A DNA stretch of 21,264 nt from Paracoccaceae bacterium (GCA_021767525.1 JAASTF010000017.1:1-21264); one strand, 5' to 3'. Positions 1 to 8,664 are shown, counted from the stretch's first letter. Translations and numbers: made by a program. The notes: generated by a model from the sequence alone, not told the origin.

Positions 1-375
1 CACGCCCCCAACGTATTCGGCCACCACGAAATGCCAGCTTAGGAACACCGAGATCACGATGCCCAGTTCGATCACCAGGTTCGTCGATGCCAAAAGAAAG
101 GCCATCGACGGCACGAAACCGGCGCCCTTGGCGAACAGCGCCCGCGTGGTGGCCAGCGCCGAAAAACTGCACGAGGACGAGATAAAGCCGAAAAACGTGC
201 CCAGGGCCACGCCGCGCGGCTCGGACTGGCCCATGGCCTTGCGCATCTGCGCGCGCCCAACGAACAACTGGATCGCCGCACTGATGACATAGCCCAGCCC
301 GAAGGCCCAGAACGCCATCCAGAAAAAGCCCGCGGACGTGAGGGCCGCCTCAGCCCATAGGGTGAGAAATGACAT
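1..375 (-). CDS. DUF318/ArsP-type permease, N-terminal part (cut by window edge)
   Basis: Only the first 125 codons are in the window; the rest lies to the left. The protein is an integral inner-membrane protein. Three hydrophobic stretches are visible at about residues 13-38, 55-72 and 89-115. The segment around residues 63-105, with a Ser-Ser-Ser-Cys motif followed by a small-residue helix and ASTNLVIELG, is typical of the predicted permease family DUF318 (Pfam ArsP_1), some members of which export organoarsenicals or other small substrates. The substrate cannot be told from this fragment. The ATG is preceded by AAGGA at a 5-base distance. It lies 51 nt downstream of cysE on the same strand with no hairpin between, so the two may be cotranscribed. 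Confidence 0.78.
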   Translation of the reverse strand, partial: MSFLTLWAEAALTSAGFFWMAFWAFGLGYVISAAIQLFVGRAQMRKAMGQSEPRGVALGTFFGFISSSCSFSALATTRALFAKGAGFVPSMAFLLASTNLVIELGIVISVFLSWHFVVAEYVGGV

Positions 376-426
376 GTAAATCCTTACTCCGCGCGATCAC
401 AGCGTCGCTCGGCGGGTTCGGGTGAA

Positions 427-1236
427 TTAAAGCGCATCTTTCAGGATCTGGTCCATCGTGATGGACGGCTGCGAGCAGCCCGCCTCGCCCACCACCTTGG
501 CCGGCACGCCAGCCACCGTGGTTTTCTGCGGCACATCGTGCAGCACGACCGAACCGGCCGCCACGCGTGAACAGGCGCCGATATGGATATTTCCCAGAAC
601 CTTGGCGCCGGCCCCGATCAGAACACCGTCACCGATCTTGGGATGGCGGTCTTCTTCTTCCTTGCCGGTGCCGCCCAGCGTTACCGAATGCAGCATCGAC
701 ACGTTATCGCCCACCACTGCGGTTTCCCCGATCACGATGGAATGCGCGTGGTCGATCATGATCCCGCGCCCGATCCTTGCAGCCGGATGGATATCGACGC
801 CAAAGGTTTCCGAATTGCGCATCTGGAACATGTAAGCCATGTCGCGGCGCCCCTGTTCCCACAGCCAGTGCGAAATGCGATAGGCCTGGATCGCCTGAAA
901 GCCCTTGAAGAACAAAAGCGGCTGCAAAAAGCGATGGCAGGCAGGGTCACGGTCGTAAACGGCGGCGATATCGGCGCGCGCGTCTTGCGCCAGCGACGGT
1001 TTGTCCTGATATGCCGCGTCGCAGATTTCGCGGATCAGCTGTTCCGACATCTCGCCCGAGGCAAGCTTCATCGCGCAGCGATAGGCCAAGGCGCATTCCA
1101 GCGTTTCATGATGCAGAACCGAGGAATGGATCAGCCCACCCAGCAACGGCTCGTCCTGCACGGCTTGCTCGGATTCGTCGCGGATCTGGGACCAGACCGG
1201 GTCGATCTCGGCCAGTTTCTTGCGCGTTTCAGCCAT
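427..1236 (-). CDS. cysE: Serine O-acetyltransferase
   Basis: The enzyme transfers acetyl from acetyl-CoA to L-serine, giving O-acetylserine, the committed step of cysteine synthesis in the cytoplasm. Its 269 residues match the usual length. Residues 1-140 are the helical N-terminal domain. Residues from about 146 onward form the left-handed beta-helix of hexapeptide repeats. By analogy with the E. coli enzyme, D148 (VDIHPA), H163 (DHAHS) and H198 (DRHPKI) are the catalytic and CoA-site residues. The TLGGTGK segment and the AGVPAK turn near the C-terminus are also present. The start is the ATG after AAGGAG. A GTA cluster with cysE just beyond its 3' end is, from memory, a recurring arrangement in Rhodobacterales, which supports vertical inheritance of this locus. 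Confidence 0.96.
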   Translation of the reverse strand: MAETRKKLAEIDPVWSQIRDESEQAVQDEPLLGGLIHSSVLHHETLECALAYRCAMKLASGEMSEQLIREICDAAYQDKPSLAQDARADIAAVYDRDPACHRFLQPLLFFKGFQAIQAYRISHWLWEQGRRDMAYMFQMRNSETFGVDIHPAARIGRGIMIDHAHSIVIGETAVVGDNVSMLHSVTLGGTGKEEEDRHPKIGDGVLIGAGAKVLGNIHIGACSRVAAGSVVLHDVPQKTTVAGVPAKVVGEAGCSQPSITMDQILKDAL

Positions 1237-1260
1237 GGCGTCGCTCCTTTACCTGGCGAG

Positions 1261-1289
1261 AGTGTAGCAGATAGGCTGTTCGGTGAAAA
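1261..1289 (-). promoter_or_regulatory. Predicted cysE promoter
   Basis: On the minus strand a TTTTCA box (1284-1289) lies 17 bp before TACACT (1261-1266), and TACACT is preceded by TGC, an extended -10. Transcription would start around 1254, about 18 nt before the cysE start codon. The -35 matches consensus at four of six positions only. This is inferred from sequence alone. Confidence 0.35.
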
Positions 1290-1320
1290 ACGCAATCCCG
1301 TGATGAAAAGGATCGCCAAA

Positions 1321-1659
1321 ATGGATGATGCCGAAATCGCGCGATTTCGCTCCATGCTGGAATGCAGGCTGGCCGAAATCGCCAAGGCCAGCGAAATGGG
1401 GCAATCCGGGCAAAAGGTGGTTACCCTTGATCAGCAGGCGATTGGCCGCCTGTCGCGGCAGGATGCGTTAATGCACCAGTCCATGGCCAAGGCCACCGAT
1501 GCGCGGCGCAAGGCCGAGGCGCAACGTATCAAGGCGGCGTTGAACCGCATCGACGCGGGCGAATACGGCTATTGCGCGGATTGTGGTGAGCCGATCGCAA
1601 TCAAGCGCCTGCGCTTGGACCCGGCAACGCCAAAATGCATATCCTGTGCGCAAGGTTAG
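1321..1659 (+). CDS. TraR/DksA family zinc-finger protein
   Basis: A 112-residue cytoplasmic protein. Residues 1-75 are predicted helical and include LDQQAIGRLSRQDAL, a signature of the short DksA-like proteins. The C-terminus carries a four-cysteine zinc finger with C85, C88, C106 and C109 (YCADCGEPI and KCISC). Family members bind in the RNA polymerase secondary channel and tune transcription, often together with ppGpp. This one lacks the coiled-coil-tip DxxDxA motif of E. coli DksA, so equivalence to DksA is not assured. An ATG six codons upstream (1303) is possible, but AAGGA sits well spaced before the ATG at 1321. It diverges from cysE across 84 bp and is convergent with the gene after g15, overlapping it by four bases. 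Confidence 0.88.
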   Translation: MDDAEIARFRSMLECRLAEIAKASEMGQSGQKVVTLDQQAIGRLSRQDALMHQSMAKATDARRKAEAQRIKAALNRIDAGEYGYCADCGEPIAIKRLRLDPATPKCISCAQG

Positions 1660-1937
1660 CCGCGTTCACGATCCAACGCTTGCAACACGGCGACAATGCA
1701 GGCGCGATAATGCGCATCGCTCAACGGTGGCTCGGGCAGCAGGTCGAACTGCCGCGCCGCACCGGCCAGGGTCCCGTCCCCCCATTGCGGGTGAACGCAC
1801 GCCATGCGCCGCCGATAGATATCGGCACTGCGCGTCCGTTTCAACAAGTCGCCAAGCGCGATGTTCGCCTGCCTGGGCGGCAGCGGGTAGATCAGCCGCG
1901 CTGCCGCCACGATGTCGGTGTGCGTCAAACGGCGCAT
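1656..1937 (-). CDS. Small conserved-looking protein after GTA g15, function unknown
   Basis: A 93-residue ORF that starts two bases after the g15 stop codon and ends overlapping the dksA-like stop tail to tail. It has no signal peptide or membrane segment. It begins with a short helix (TDIVAAARLIYPLPP), and the middle region contains Arg-rich RRRMACVHPQWGDGTLAGAA. I do not recognise a function. From memory it may belong to a Rhodobacterales domain of unknown function (possibly DUF7742), which I could not verify. Tight coupling to g15 makes it the last cistron of the GTA transcript. Whether it serves the GTA or merely rides along cannot be told. Confidence 0.7.
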   Translation of the reverse strand: MRRLTHTDIVAAARLIYPLPPRQANIALGDLLKRTRSADIYRRRMACVHPQWGDGTLAGAARQFDLLPEPPLSDAHYRACIVAVLQALDRERG

Positions 1938-1939
1938 GG

Positions 1940-4900
1940 TCAAGCCGCGCCAATGGCCAGCCGTGCGAAATAGCCCGGCCCAACCGTCGCGGATACCTGC
2001 GCCACCGCGATCTCGTACGGCGCACCCCCTGTATCGGCAACTTCGTCGGCGGTGGAATAGACCCAGCCCGGCGCGTTCAGCAACACCTCTCGCAATACCG
2101 CGCCGTTTTGTTCGACGCGCAGGATATACTGCTCGCTCTCCTCGCCCAGCGGCACGTCGACACCATCCCAACTGTCGCCGCCGATGCGCGTGCGACGAAT
2201 CCAGTCAATGCCCAGCGCGCCGGCCGGATCGCGGCGGCCCCTAAGATGCGCGGGGGCGTAGGGCCGCAATCCGACACTGTCAAAGGCCAACTGAAACTCG
2301 GTATAGGACGGGTCGTCGACCGGACGACGGGCCGGCCCGACACGGAAGGACCGCGCGATCCCGCGCGAAGCCGCAGGCAACAGAACCTGCTCAGGCGCTG
2401 CGTCCATCAGCACGAAACGGGCGCCGATTGGCCACGCCTCTGGCATCTGGGCATCGCTGCCGAACTGGCCGCGCAAGAGGCGCCGCAGGATGAAACGGTT
2501 TTCGCCAAGGGGCTCGACCTCTTGGAATTGCAAAAGCTCCCAGTTGTCGGCAGCGCCGCCCCCGATCGCGGCCAGGTTCGCGCCCGCAAGGATCGCCTCG
2601 GGGGCCACGGATTGCAGGCTGCCTTCGATCAGCCGCACCTGGATCGCGCCCCCGCGATGCCAAAGACCGACAGGCCCGGCCTCTAGTGGCGTCTCCAACA
2701 CGCCCATGGTTGCCCGCGCGCCCAACACCTGGTTCAGCGTGTAGTCCGCGCCGGACGGGCTGGAATAGACCGCAACGCTGCCAGGCCAAGGCCGGGCGGA
2801 AACGGCGATATGCGGGCTGTGCGGATCTTCGTCGCCCCGCAACAAAGGCAAGTCCATGAAATGCGCCTCGACCGGGACCGGCGCGACAAAAGGGGTCGAC
2901 TTGGGTGGCAGCTCTTCGATCTCGGCGGGCGCGTAGGCGCCCGGATCGATCCGGACGGCCTCGACCATCTGGAACGGGCCCTGTTCGACCCGGTCGATGC
3001 GGAATTGCGACGCATCAAGCGTGATGACGTCGCCAGCCCCCAGCCTCATCTGCGAAGGTGGCAAGGCCAACCTGACGCTGTCGCGGGCAACGCGGGATTC
3101 GGCCAACCACCGCTCGAGGATCTGGCGCCCCTCTCTCCGGGTCAAAACCAGCGGCACATCCGAAGTAGAAACGGAATGCGTGGCCTGATTGGGCAAAACC
3201 GCCTCTTCGGCCGCTACCTCGAAACTGGCGTCCGTTTCGACGAACCGCAACCGAAGCCGCCCGGCCAGTTCGGCCTCGGCAGCGCGCGTGATCTCAAGAC
3301 GGCCATCTATTTCGTCGGTTTCCACCACCTGCGCCGGATCAACGTCGCTGGCGCGCAAATCGCGGCGCATTCGGAAGACAAGCGTCCCGTCGCGCTCGAT
3401 CGCATCGAACCCATAGGTCAGCATCAGTGGCTGCAAGATGCCCCGTGCCGTATCGACATCCGAAATGCTGTATCCTCGCATGAAGCCGTGCAACTGGCTG
3501 GTGTCGACGGCCGTAACACCGGCGCGACGGCAGACCTCTTGCACGACCGAAGCCAACGAGCGTCCTGCCATCCGCCCCGAAATCCAGTGTCCGCGGGCGT
3601 AATTGTCGCCATCACTCCAAAGCGCGCGATTGCCCGGAAAGAACGGGAATGGGCGGGTGTCATAGGCCCACACGAACGCACGGCTCATATCCAGCATGGG
3701 GCCACCATACAGCTCGGACAGCGGGTTTTTATCTGGATCGGTCCAGTAGCTGAACATCGCCCGCAGGTATTGCATCTGGATATAGTCATCGCGTTGCCCG
3801 TCCGAGAAATACGGCAAGGACGACTCGGATGATTTCGGATCAAGAAACTTGTTCGGCTGGTTCGTCCCCTTGTCGATGGCTGCACAGCCCAGCTCGGTGA
3901 ACCAAATTGGTTTCGACCGGGGCTGCCAGGCGGTGGGCGTTTCCTGGCGAACGCCATCAATGCGTTCATGGTGAGGGTTGCCCCACCAACTGCGCAAGTC
4001 CTTAAAGCGCCAGATCCAAGCCTCGCCATGAAGGTCATCGGTGATGGGCGTGCGGATTTGCGACGCACGCGCGGCTTGGGAATGGTAGAACCAGTCATAA
4101 CCTTCACCACCTTCGATATTCGCCATCAGGTAGGAGGGGTTATAGATACTGTTCCAACCGGCATCGGCATGGGCATCACCATCACGCCAGTCCGACAGGG
4201 GCATGTAATTGTCGATACCGATGAAATCGATATTCGAATCCGCCCAAAGCGGATCGAGGTGAAAGAAGCGGTTCGCACTGCCATCTTGCGGCTGATATCC
4301 GAAATACTCGGACCAGTCGGCGGCATAGCTCAGCTTGACATCCGGCCCCAACAGAGCCCGGCATTCGCCCGCCAGGCTGCGCAAGGCGTCGACAAACGGA
4401 AAGCTGTTAAGGGCACCGCGCAGCTGCGTCAGGCCGCGCATTTCCGAGCCGATGCAAAACGCCTCGACCCCGCCCGCCGCGGCACATAACGCGGCATAGT
4501 GCAGGATGAACCGGCTATAGCTCCATTCATCCGGCCCGGTATAGGTGACTTCACCATCTCCCAAGACAAAGTCGGCGGCCGTAACCGTTCCGACGAATTG
4601 CGCGACCTCCTCGGCGGCCGCTGGCGTTCCGTCGGGCGAGCCGGGCATTCCCGGGGCCATCGCACCCGTGATACGGCCGCGCCACGGCAGGCGCGGTTGA
4701 TCGTCCGCACCACTCCACGGGTCGGTGCGCCCGTTGCCGTCCAATTGATCCATCAGGATGAACGGATAGAACAGCACGCCCTGCCCCTGCGCAGTCATAT
4801 GGCGGATCGCCTCGACCACCGCGGCATCGGCCGGCGTGCCGCCATAGACCGCCGCGCCACCCTCTTGTGGTATCGGCATCGCGTCGGCACGGGCCAGCCC

Positions 4901-5845
4901 CGACACGGTCCACGGCATTTCCTCGCCGTCGAATTCAGTTTGCTCGACCTTGGGGCGCAAGCTGCAGTATTCGGCGCGCAGATCGTCGCCAAACCAGCTG
5001 ACAATCAACGATGCCGCCTCGCATTTGGGCAACTCCGTTCGCAGCGCCGTCACCGATGTGGCGAAATCCGCCAGACCCGAAGGCGAGTTGATATTCAGGC
5101 TTCGGCTTTCCCCGGGCCCGTACTTCACCGTTACCGGCGTGGTGGCCAAGGCATATTCGCCAGTGCCCGGCATCAAGGCCACAGCGCGCAGATCATGCAC
5201 CGGATCGCGGTCGGGCGCGTCTTCTGCATCAGGGCGCAGCACTTCAAAACTGAATTGTGGCACGCGGTTGCCGAACTGCCCAAGCTCCAGGTCTTCCATC
5301 ACCACATAGGCCGTGCCGCGATAGGCCGGCACCGCGCCCACGCCCTCCACAGCCTCGATCTTGGGGTCTGGCAGTTGCGCGTCGGACCCGTCGTAGATTC
5401 GCATGTTCAGGTCTTCAGGCGCAATTTCGACCCCATCCGCCCAAACACGCAGCACGCCACCGATCTGTCCCTCGCACAAGGCGATCGCAAGGCTGACGAA
5501 ATAGGAATACGAGTCCGTCTTGGGGCGCGATGGGCTGCCCTTGCCACCGCCGCTGCGCGTCACCGTTTCCTCGAAGGCGCTGGCCCAGATCACATGCCCG
5601 CCGACCCGTACACGGCCAAAGACCTGGGCAATCGGCACACCCTCGCCGGCGCCCGTGATGCGAAAACGGTCGGTGCGCCCCTGCTCCACCACGTCCGAGC
5701 CCTGCCCCATCAGGCGCTGGTCGATAACGCGCCCGAGACTGGCACCGGCAAAACGGCCCAGAACAACCGAGGACAGGCCCAGAACCGATCCACCGACAGA
5801 TCCACCGATGGCGGCACCCGCCGCCGACAAAACGATAGTGGCCAT
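1940..5845 (-). CDS. g15: GTA g15: large tail-tip (host-interaction) protein with glycoside-hydrolase-like TIM barrel
   Basis: A 1301-residue protein, the biggest of the cluster, equivalent to R. capsulatus Rcc01698. It forms the distal tail tip and is thought to contact and penetrate the recipient envelope. Residues 1-40 are Gly/Ala-rich and hydrophobic. A tail-hub-like region with GNRVPQFSFEVLRP follows near residue 200. A GTA TIM-barrel domain spans roughly 430-740 and contains IGIDNYMPL. Two glutamates are placed as in clan-A glycosidases, E468 in GSEMRG and E651 in FTELGC. The remaining part holds the phage-tail and Rcc01698 C-terminal domains. The ATG at 5845 is chosen because AGGAGG lies just upstream and because upstream in-frame sequence only shadows g14. 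It follows g14 with a two-base gap. Confidence 0.95.
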   Translation of the reverse strand: MATIVLSAAGAAIGGSVGGSVLGLSSVVLGRFAGASLGRVIDQRLMGQGSDVVEQGRTDRFRITGAGEGVPIAQVFGRVRVGGHVIWASAFEETVTRSGGGKGSPSRPKTDSYSYFVSLAIALCEGQIGGVLRVWADGVEIAPEDLNMRIYDGSDAQLPDPKIEAVEGVGAVPAYRGTAYVVMEDLELGQFGNRVPQFSFEVLRPDAEDAPDRDPVHDLRAVALMPGTGEYALATTPVTVKYGPGESRSLNINSPSGLADFATSVTALRTELPKCEAASLIVSWFGDDLRAEYCSLRPKVEQTEFDGEEMPWTVSGLARADAMPIPQEGGAAVYGGTPADAAVVEAIRHMTAQGQGVLFYPFILMDQLDGNGRTDPWSGADDQPRLPWRGRITGAMAPGMPGSPDGTPAAAEEVAQFVGTVTAADFVLGDGEVTYTGPDEWSYSRFILHYAALCAAAGGVEAFCIGSEMRGLTQLRGALNSFPFVDALRSLAGECRALLGPDVKLSYAADWSEYFGYQPQDGSANRFFHLDPLWADSNIDFIGIDNYMPLSDWRDGDAHADAGWNSIYNPSYLMANIEGGEGYDWFYHSQAARASQIRTPITDDLHGEAWIWRFKDLRSWWGNPHHERIDGVRQETPTAWQPRSKPIWFTELGCAAIDKGTNQPNKFLDPKSSESSLPYFSDGQRDDYIQMQYLRAMFSYWTDPDKNPLSELYGGPMLDMSRAFVWAYDTRPFPFFPGNRALWSDGDNYARGHWISGRMAGRSLASVVQEVCRRAGVTAVDTSQLHGFMRGYSISDVDTARGILQPLMLTYGFDAIERDGTLVFRMRRDLRASDVDPAQVVETDEIDGRLEITRAAEAELAGRLRLRFVETDASFEVAAEEAVLPNQATHSVSTSDVPLVLTRREGRQILERWLAESRVARDSVRLALPPSQMRLGAGDVITLDASQFRIDRVEQGPFQMVEAVRIDPGAYAPAEIEELPPKSTPFVAPVPVEAHFMDLPLLRGDEDPHSPHIAVSARPWPGSVAVYSSPSGADYTLNQVLGARATMGVLETPLEAGPVGLWHRGGAIQVRLIEGSLQSVAPEAILAGANLAAIGGGAADNWELLQFQEVEPLGENRFILRRLLRGQFGSDAQMPEAWPIGARFVLMDAAPEQVLLPAASRGIARSFRVGPARRPVDDPSYTEFQLAFDSVGLRPYAPAHLRGRRDPAGALGIDWIRRTRIGGDSWDGVDVPLGEESEQYILRVEQNGAVLREVLLNAPGWVYSTADEVADTGGAPYEIAVAQVSATVGPGYFARLAIGAA

Positions 5846-5847
5846 TG

Positions 5848-6282
5848 TCAAACCTCCTGATGAAACCGGAACCGCGCGACGATACGGCGGGACCAGGGCG
5901 CGGTAAGCGAACTTTCGATAACGGAATGCCCCGAATAGGCATGAATGAATGTCGGTCGCGGCCCGACCTCTCCGGCGATCCCAAGATGTTTGGCGATGGC
6001 ACCGGCGCGCATCCGGAACAACAAGACATCGCCCGGGGCCTGATCGGTCAGGCGCACCTGGTGCAAGTGCCGTTCTGCCGCGCGCCACAGCACCTCGTCG
6101 CCCTGCGGCTCGGCCCAGTCCCGCGTATAGGGAGGCACGTCCTCGGGCTCGTGGCCCAACACGTCGCGCCAGACGCCGCGCACCAGGCCCAGGCAATCGG
6201 TGCCAACGCCCTTGCGGCTGGCCTGGTGCAAATACGGGGTGCCGATCCAACGCCGTGCGGCATCGACGATCTCCTGGCTCAT
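5848..6282 (-). CDS. g14: GTA g14: NlpC/P60 family cell-wall peptidase
   Basis: A 144-residue tail-associated peptidase predicted to cleave peptidoglycan peptide cross-links of the recipient when the particle injects DNA. The NlpC/P60 fold is visible: C30 in GTDCLGLV is the nucleophile, H99 in AKHLGI is the base, and H114 in FIHAY is the likely third residue. The N-terminal helix (IVDAARRWIGTPY) is also typical of the family. The start ATG overlaps the g13 stop as ATGA (6279-6282). The g15 ribosome-binding site lies inside the last codons of this gene, so their translation is likely coupled. Confidence 0.94.
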   Translation of the reverse strand: MSQEIVDAARRWIGTPYLHQASRKGVGTDCLGLVRGVWRDVLGHEPEDVPPYTRDWAEPQGDEVLWRAAERHLHQVRLTDQAPGDVLLFRMRAGAIAKHLGIAGEVGPRPTFIHAYSGHSVIESSLTAPWSRRIVARFRFHQEV

Positions 6283-7157
6283 CTTCGGCTCCCTCCGCTC
6301 AGATCACCCGAGCGCGCGGGCACGGCGGTCAGCCAATCCTCTCCGGGAAGATCGGGGAAGCCCTGAAAATTCAATGCGTTGTCGAACTTGAAGCGGCAGG
6401 TATCGAACCGTTTGTCGCACCCGGCGGTCAAGCGCAGCCGCCCCCCCACCTGCAGCGGTACACGCGGGCGCACCCAAGGCAGGATCACACGGCCGCCATC
6501 GATTACCTCGTCTCGTTTGACTTGCGCGGTGATCCCTTGGGCGGGCGCGTCAAGAAAAACGATCTGTCCGCGCCGAAACCAATCCGCCTCGAACCCCGGC
6601 AAGAGATCGCAGATCATTGCACCGTCGGCGCGCAATTCGCGGATGGTGGTTTCCGCCACATATCCCGGTGTCGCCAGGTCGAACCGGCAGGCGTGATCGC
6701 CCAGAACCGCAGTGCAGGGTTTTTGATACACCCGCCCAACGGGGCGGTTGAGCGCCTCGGTCAACCCCCTCAGTTCGGCCTGGAAAGCGCCGCCGGCACG
6801 CTTGATTTCCCCCAAGGAGCCGCGAAACCGCAGACGGCGTTGCGCGACATCCGCCCAATTGACCAGCCAGATCCGCAACTCGGCCCCGTCGAAACGGCCA
6901 GCGTCGATATCCTCTTCGCGGATGCCGGCATCGCGCAACGCGCCCAACGCCTCCGAGTTATCGACGGACAGGCCCGTTGTCTGCTGCAGTGCCGACGCCG
7001 TCAGCCCGCTATCGGCGCGGAAAATCACGCCCTCGAAAGACAGGTCGCGGTCGTGATCGGTAAAGCCCAACGTCACGCCATCGGTGCGCGTGATCGCCCA
7101 GGCACTGGCCAAGGTCGTCAGCCCGCTTTCGATATGGTTTTGAAACTCCTGATCCAT
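6279..7157 (-). CDS. g13: GTA g13: baseplate hub protein, DUF2163 family
   Basis: A 292-residue protein of the DUF2163 / phage BR0599 group, forming the hub below the distal tail ring. The N-terminal part (TDHDRDLSFEGVIFRADSG) is the family signature. Four cysteines come in two pairs, C148/C157 and C247/C254, with C183 extra. The paired cysteines match the iron-sulfur-cluster ligands described for the RcGTA hub and for the lambda tail-tip protein L, so an Fe-S cluster is expected here by family analogy. It lies 4 nt after g12 and overlaps g14 by 4 nt. Confidence 0.93.
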   Translation of the reverse strand: MDQEFQNHIESGLTTLASAWAITRTDGVTLGFTDHDRDLSFEGVIFRADSGLTASALQQTTGLSVDNSEALGALRDAGIREEDIDAGRFDGAELRIWLVNWADVAQRRLRFRGSLGEIKRAGGAFQAELRGLTEALNRPVGRVYQKPCTAVLGDHACRFDLATPGYVAETTIRELRADGAMICDLLPGFEADWFRRGQIVFLDAPAQGITAQVKRDEVIDGGRVILPWVRPRVPLQVGGRLRLTAGCDKRFDTCRFKFDNALNFQGFPDLPGEDWLTAVPARSGDLSGGSRR

Positions 7158-7161
7158 CCTG

Positions 7162-7794
7162 TCAGACCCTCACTTCGACAACGGGCACGTTGGGCACATC
7201 GCCCGCACGAAAGCTGGCCACGCTTGTTTGGATGCGGTCGGTGTCGAACCGCACCGGCACGTCGAATTCGAAACCAGCGGTGATCTCCATGCCTTCGTTC
7301 GGCGGATGGGCGAATGTCACGACACCTGTTGTCAGGTCGACCTCCCATTGCAGGCTTTCTTGCTGCGGGTCGCCCTCGATCCCGATCAGAACCGTGCCCG
7401 CCACGGGCTTGGAGATGGGCCGCTGATAGCTTTGGTCGCCCGATCGATAGGTTTTGGCCAGCTGGAAAGATGCGGTGACGCCGTCGCCGATCGCGATCAC
7501 CTGGTCCATGAAATCCGGCTGCGCCGACGGACGGCTGGATTTGAAATCCGACCAATCCTTCCAGCGAAACCCGTATAGCTGGCCGTGGCGCGCCTCGAAA
7601 AACGCGATCAGCATTTCGACATCGTCCAGCGATCGCAGACCGACCCCCGCATCATAGCGGCGGCGCGAATGCGCCCAGGGAGTGTTCCGCTCTTCAAAAC
7701 CATTGGCAAGGGTCACCACATCGGTGCGCCGCTCGGGCCCCCCGATCGAGCCAAAGCTCAGGTTGGCGGGAAATCGTATCTCGTGAAAGCCCAT
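7162..7794 (-). CDS. g12: GTA g12: distal tail protein, DUF2460 family
   Basis: A 210-residue protein (TIGR02217/DUF2460 type) that caps the tail tube end and joins it to the hub. The N-terminus MGFHEIRFPANLSFGS and the HGQLYGFRWKDWSDFKS segment (about residues 65-81) are strongly characteristic. The ATG at 7794 is preceded by GAGGAG at good distance. The longer open frame upstream only shadows the g11 C-terminus. The gap to g11 is 10 nt and to g13 4 nt. Confidence 0.94.
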   Translation of the reverse strand: MGFHEIRFPANLSFGSIGGPERRTDVVTLANGFEERNTPWAHSRRRYDAGVGLRSLDDVEMLIAFFEARHGQLYGFRWKDWSDFKSSRPSAQPDFMDQVIAIGDGVTASFQLAKTYRSGDQSYQRPISKPVAGTVLIGIEGDPQQESLQWEVDLTTGVVTFAHPPNEGMEITAGFEFDVPVRFDTDRIQTSVASFRAGDVPNVPVVEVRV

Positions 7795-7804
7795 TACTGT
7801 CTCC

Positions 7805-8467
7805 TCAACGGTTGCGCTGCGCGCGGCCCAGCGCGCGGCTGACCTGCGTGGCGATCTGGCTTTGGCTGCGGCGGAAACTGTCGGCATCCGGGGTCTGAAT
7901 GTTCATCACCACGTTCACCGGACCATTGCCGCCTTGGGCCTTGACCCCCAAACTTCCATCTGCGCCCCGCGTCAGCGGCATGATCGCCTCGGGGCCAGCC
8001 TCGCCCATCAGTCCGGTCGCGCCGCGCATTGCGAAATAGGTCGGGCTGCCAACCACGCCGCCCTTGGCGAACGGCATGACCCGGCCCTGCGCGAACGTGC
8101 CCCCGTTCGCGAAGGGAAAGACGCCCGACATCAACGATCCAACGCCCTGCGCCAATAGCCCGCCAAAGTGATCCGTGACCGGCCTGACCGCGGCGGAATA
8201 GGCCGCGTTGATCATCGACTGGGCGACCGTCTGCAAGGCGTCCGACAGCTTCATGCCGTCCAGCAGAACACCATCGAAAGCCCGGCGAAGACCGCGGCTC
8301 ATACCGCGCTCCAGGGTGCGCACATCCTGTCCGGTGGCGGCAAAGGTGCCGCGGATGCGGCGCATTTCGGCTTCGAAGCCTGCGGCCATGCCCGTGGCGC
8401 TTGCCATCGTCGCCTCCAGCGTTTCCACCTGGGTTTCAAAGCTTTCCAGGTCGTCATAATCGCTCAT
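7805..8467 (-). CDS. g11: GTA g11: tape measure protein (short)
   Basis: A 220-residue tape measure protein, similar in length to the R. capsulatus one and far shorter than in most siphoviruses, in line with the short GTA tail. Residues 1-85 are helical with an early acidic stretch (SDYDDLESFETQVETLEA). The centre has the Gly/Ala/Phe-rich repeats FANGGTFAQG and FAKGGVVGSP (about 118-140). Next come GLMGEAGPEAIMPLTRG, a motif at the end of many tape measure proteins, and a basic C-terminus. It starts with an ATGA overlap with g10.1. Confidence 0.92.
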   Translation of the reverse strand: MSDYDDLESFETQVETLEATMASATGMAAGFEAEMRRIRGTFAATGQDVRTLERGMSRGLRRAFDGVLLDGMKLSDALQTVAQSMINAAYSAAVRPVTDHFGGLLAQGVGSLMSGVFPFANGGTFAQGRVMPFAKGGVVGSPTYFAMRGATGLMGEAGPEAIMPLTRGADGSLGVKAQGGNGPVNVVMNIQTPDADSFRRSQSQIATQVSRALGRAQRNR

Positions 8468-8664
8468 GTCTCATTCCCTTCCGGGTTGTCGGGAAAGGCC
8501 GCCAGCATCTCTTCCAGCCGCGCCCGTCCCATCGGGGTGGCGGTCGCCCCGCGCCCCAGCATCACCATCAATTCCGCGGGCGTCAGCGCCCAGAACTGGT
8601 CGGGCGTCAGGCGCAGGCCGGTCATCCCGGCCCGCATCATGCCCGGCCAATCCAGACCGCTCAT
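8464..8664 (-). CDS. g10.1: GTA g10.1: small tail-assembly chaperone-like protein (DUF2376 type)
   Basis: A 66-residue protein in the position of Rcc01693 of R. capsulatus (DUF2376 / Phage_TAC_6, TIGR02216). The sequence GLRLTPDQFWALTPAEL (about residues 16-32) is the recognisable core. Phages usually encode the two-part tail chaperone by frameshifting. Here the two parts are separate cistrons joined by ATGA overlaps with g10 before and g11 after. Its role in guiding the tape measure is inferred from position and family. Confidence 0.85.
   Translation of the reverse strand: MSGLDWPGMMRAGMTGLRLTPDQFWALTPAELMVMLGRGATATPMGRARLEEMLAAFPDNPEGNET

Noticed and set aside
4499..5860. A 453-codon plus-strand open frame opposite g15, and similar long frames at 583-1302, 2810-3832, 5949-7283 and 16048-17646.
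   Set aside because: All lie opposite or in another frame of genes with clear families, and none shows a domain or a good ribosome-binding site. Only the 3' part of the frame at 583-1659 is real (the DksA-like gene).
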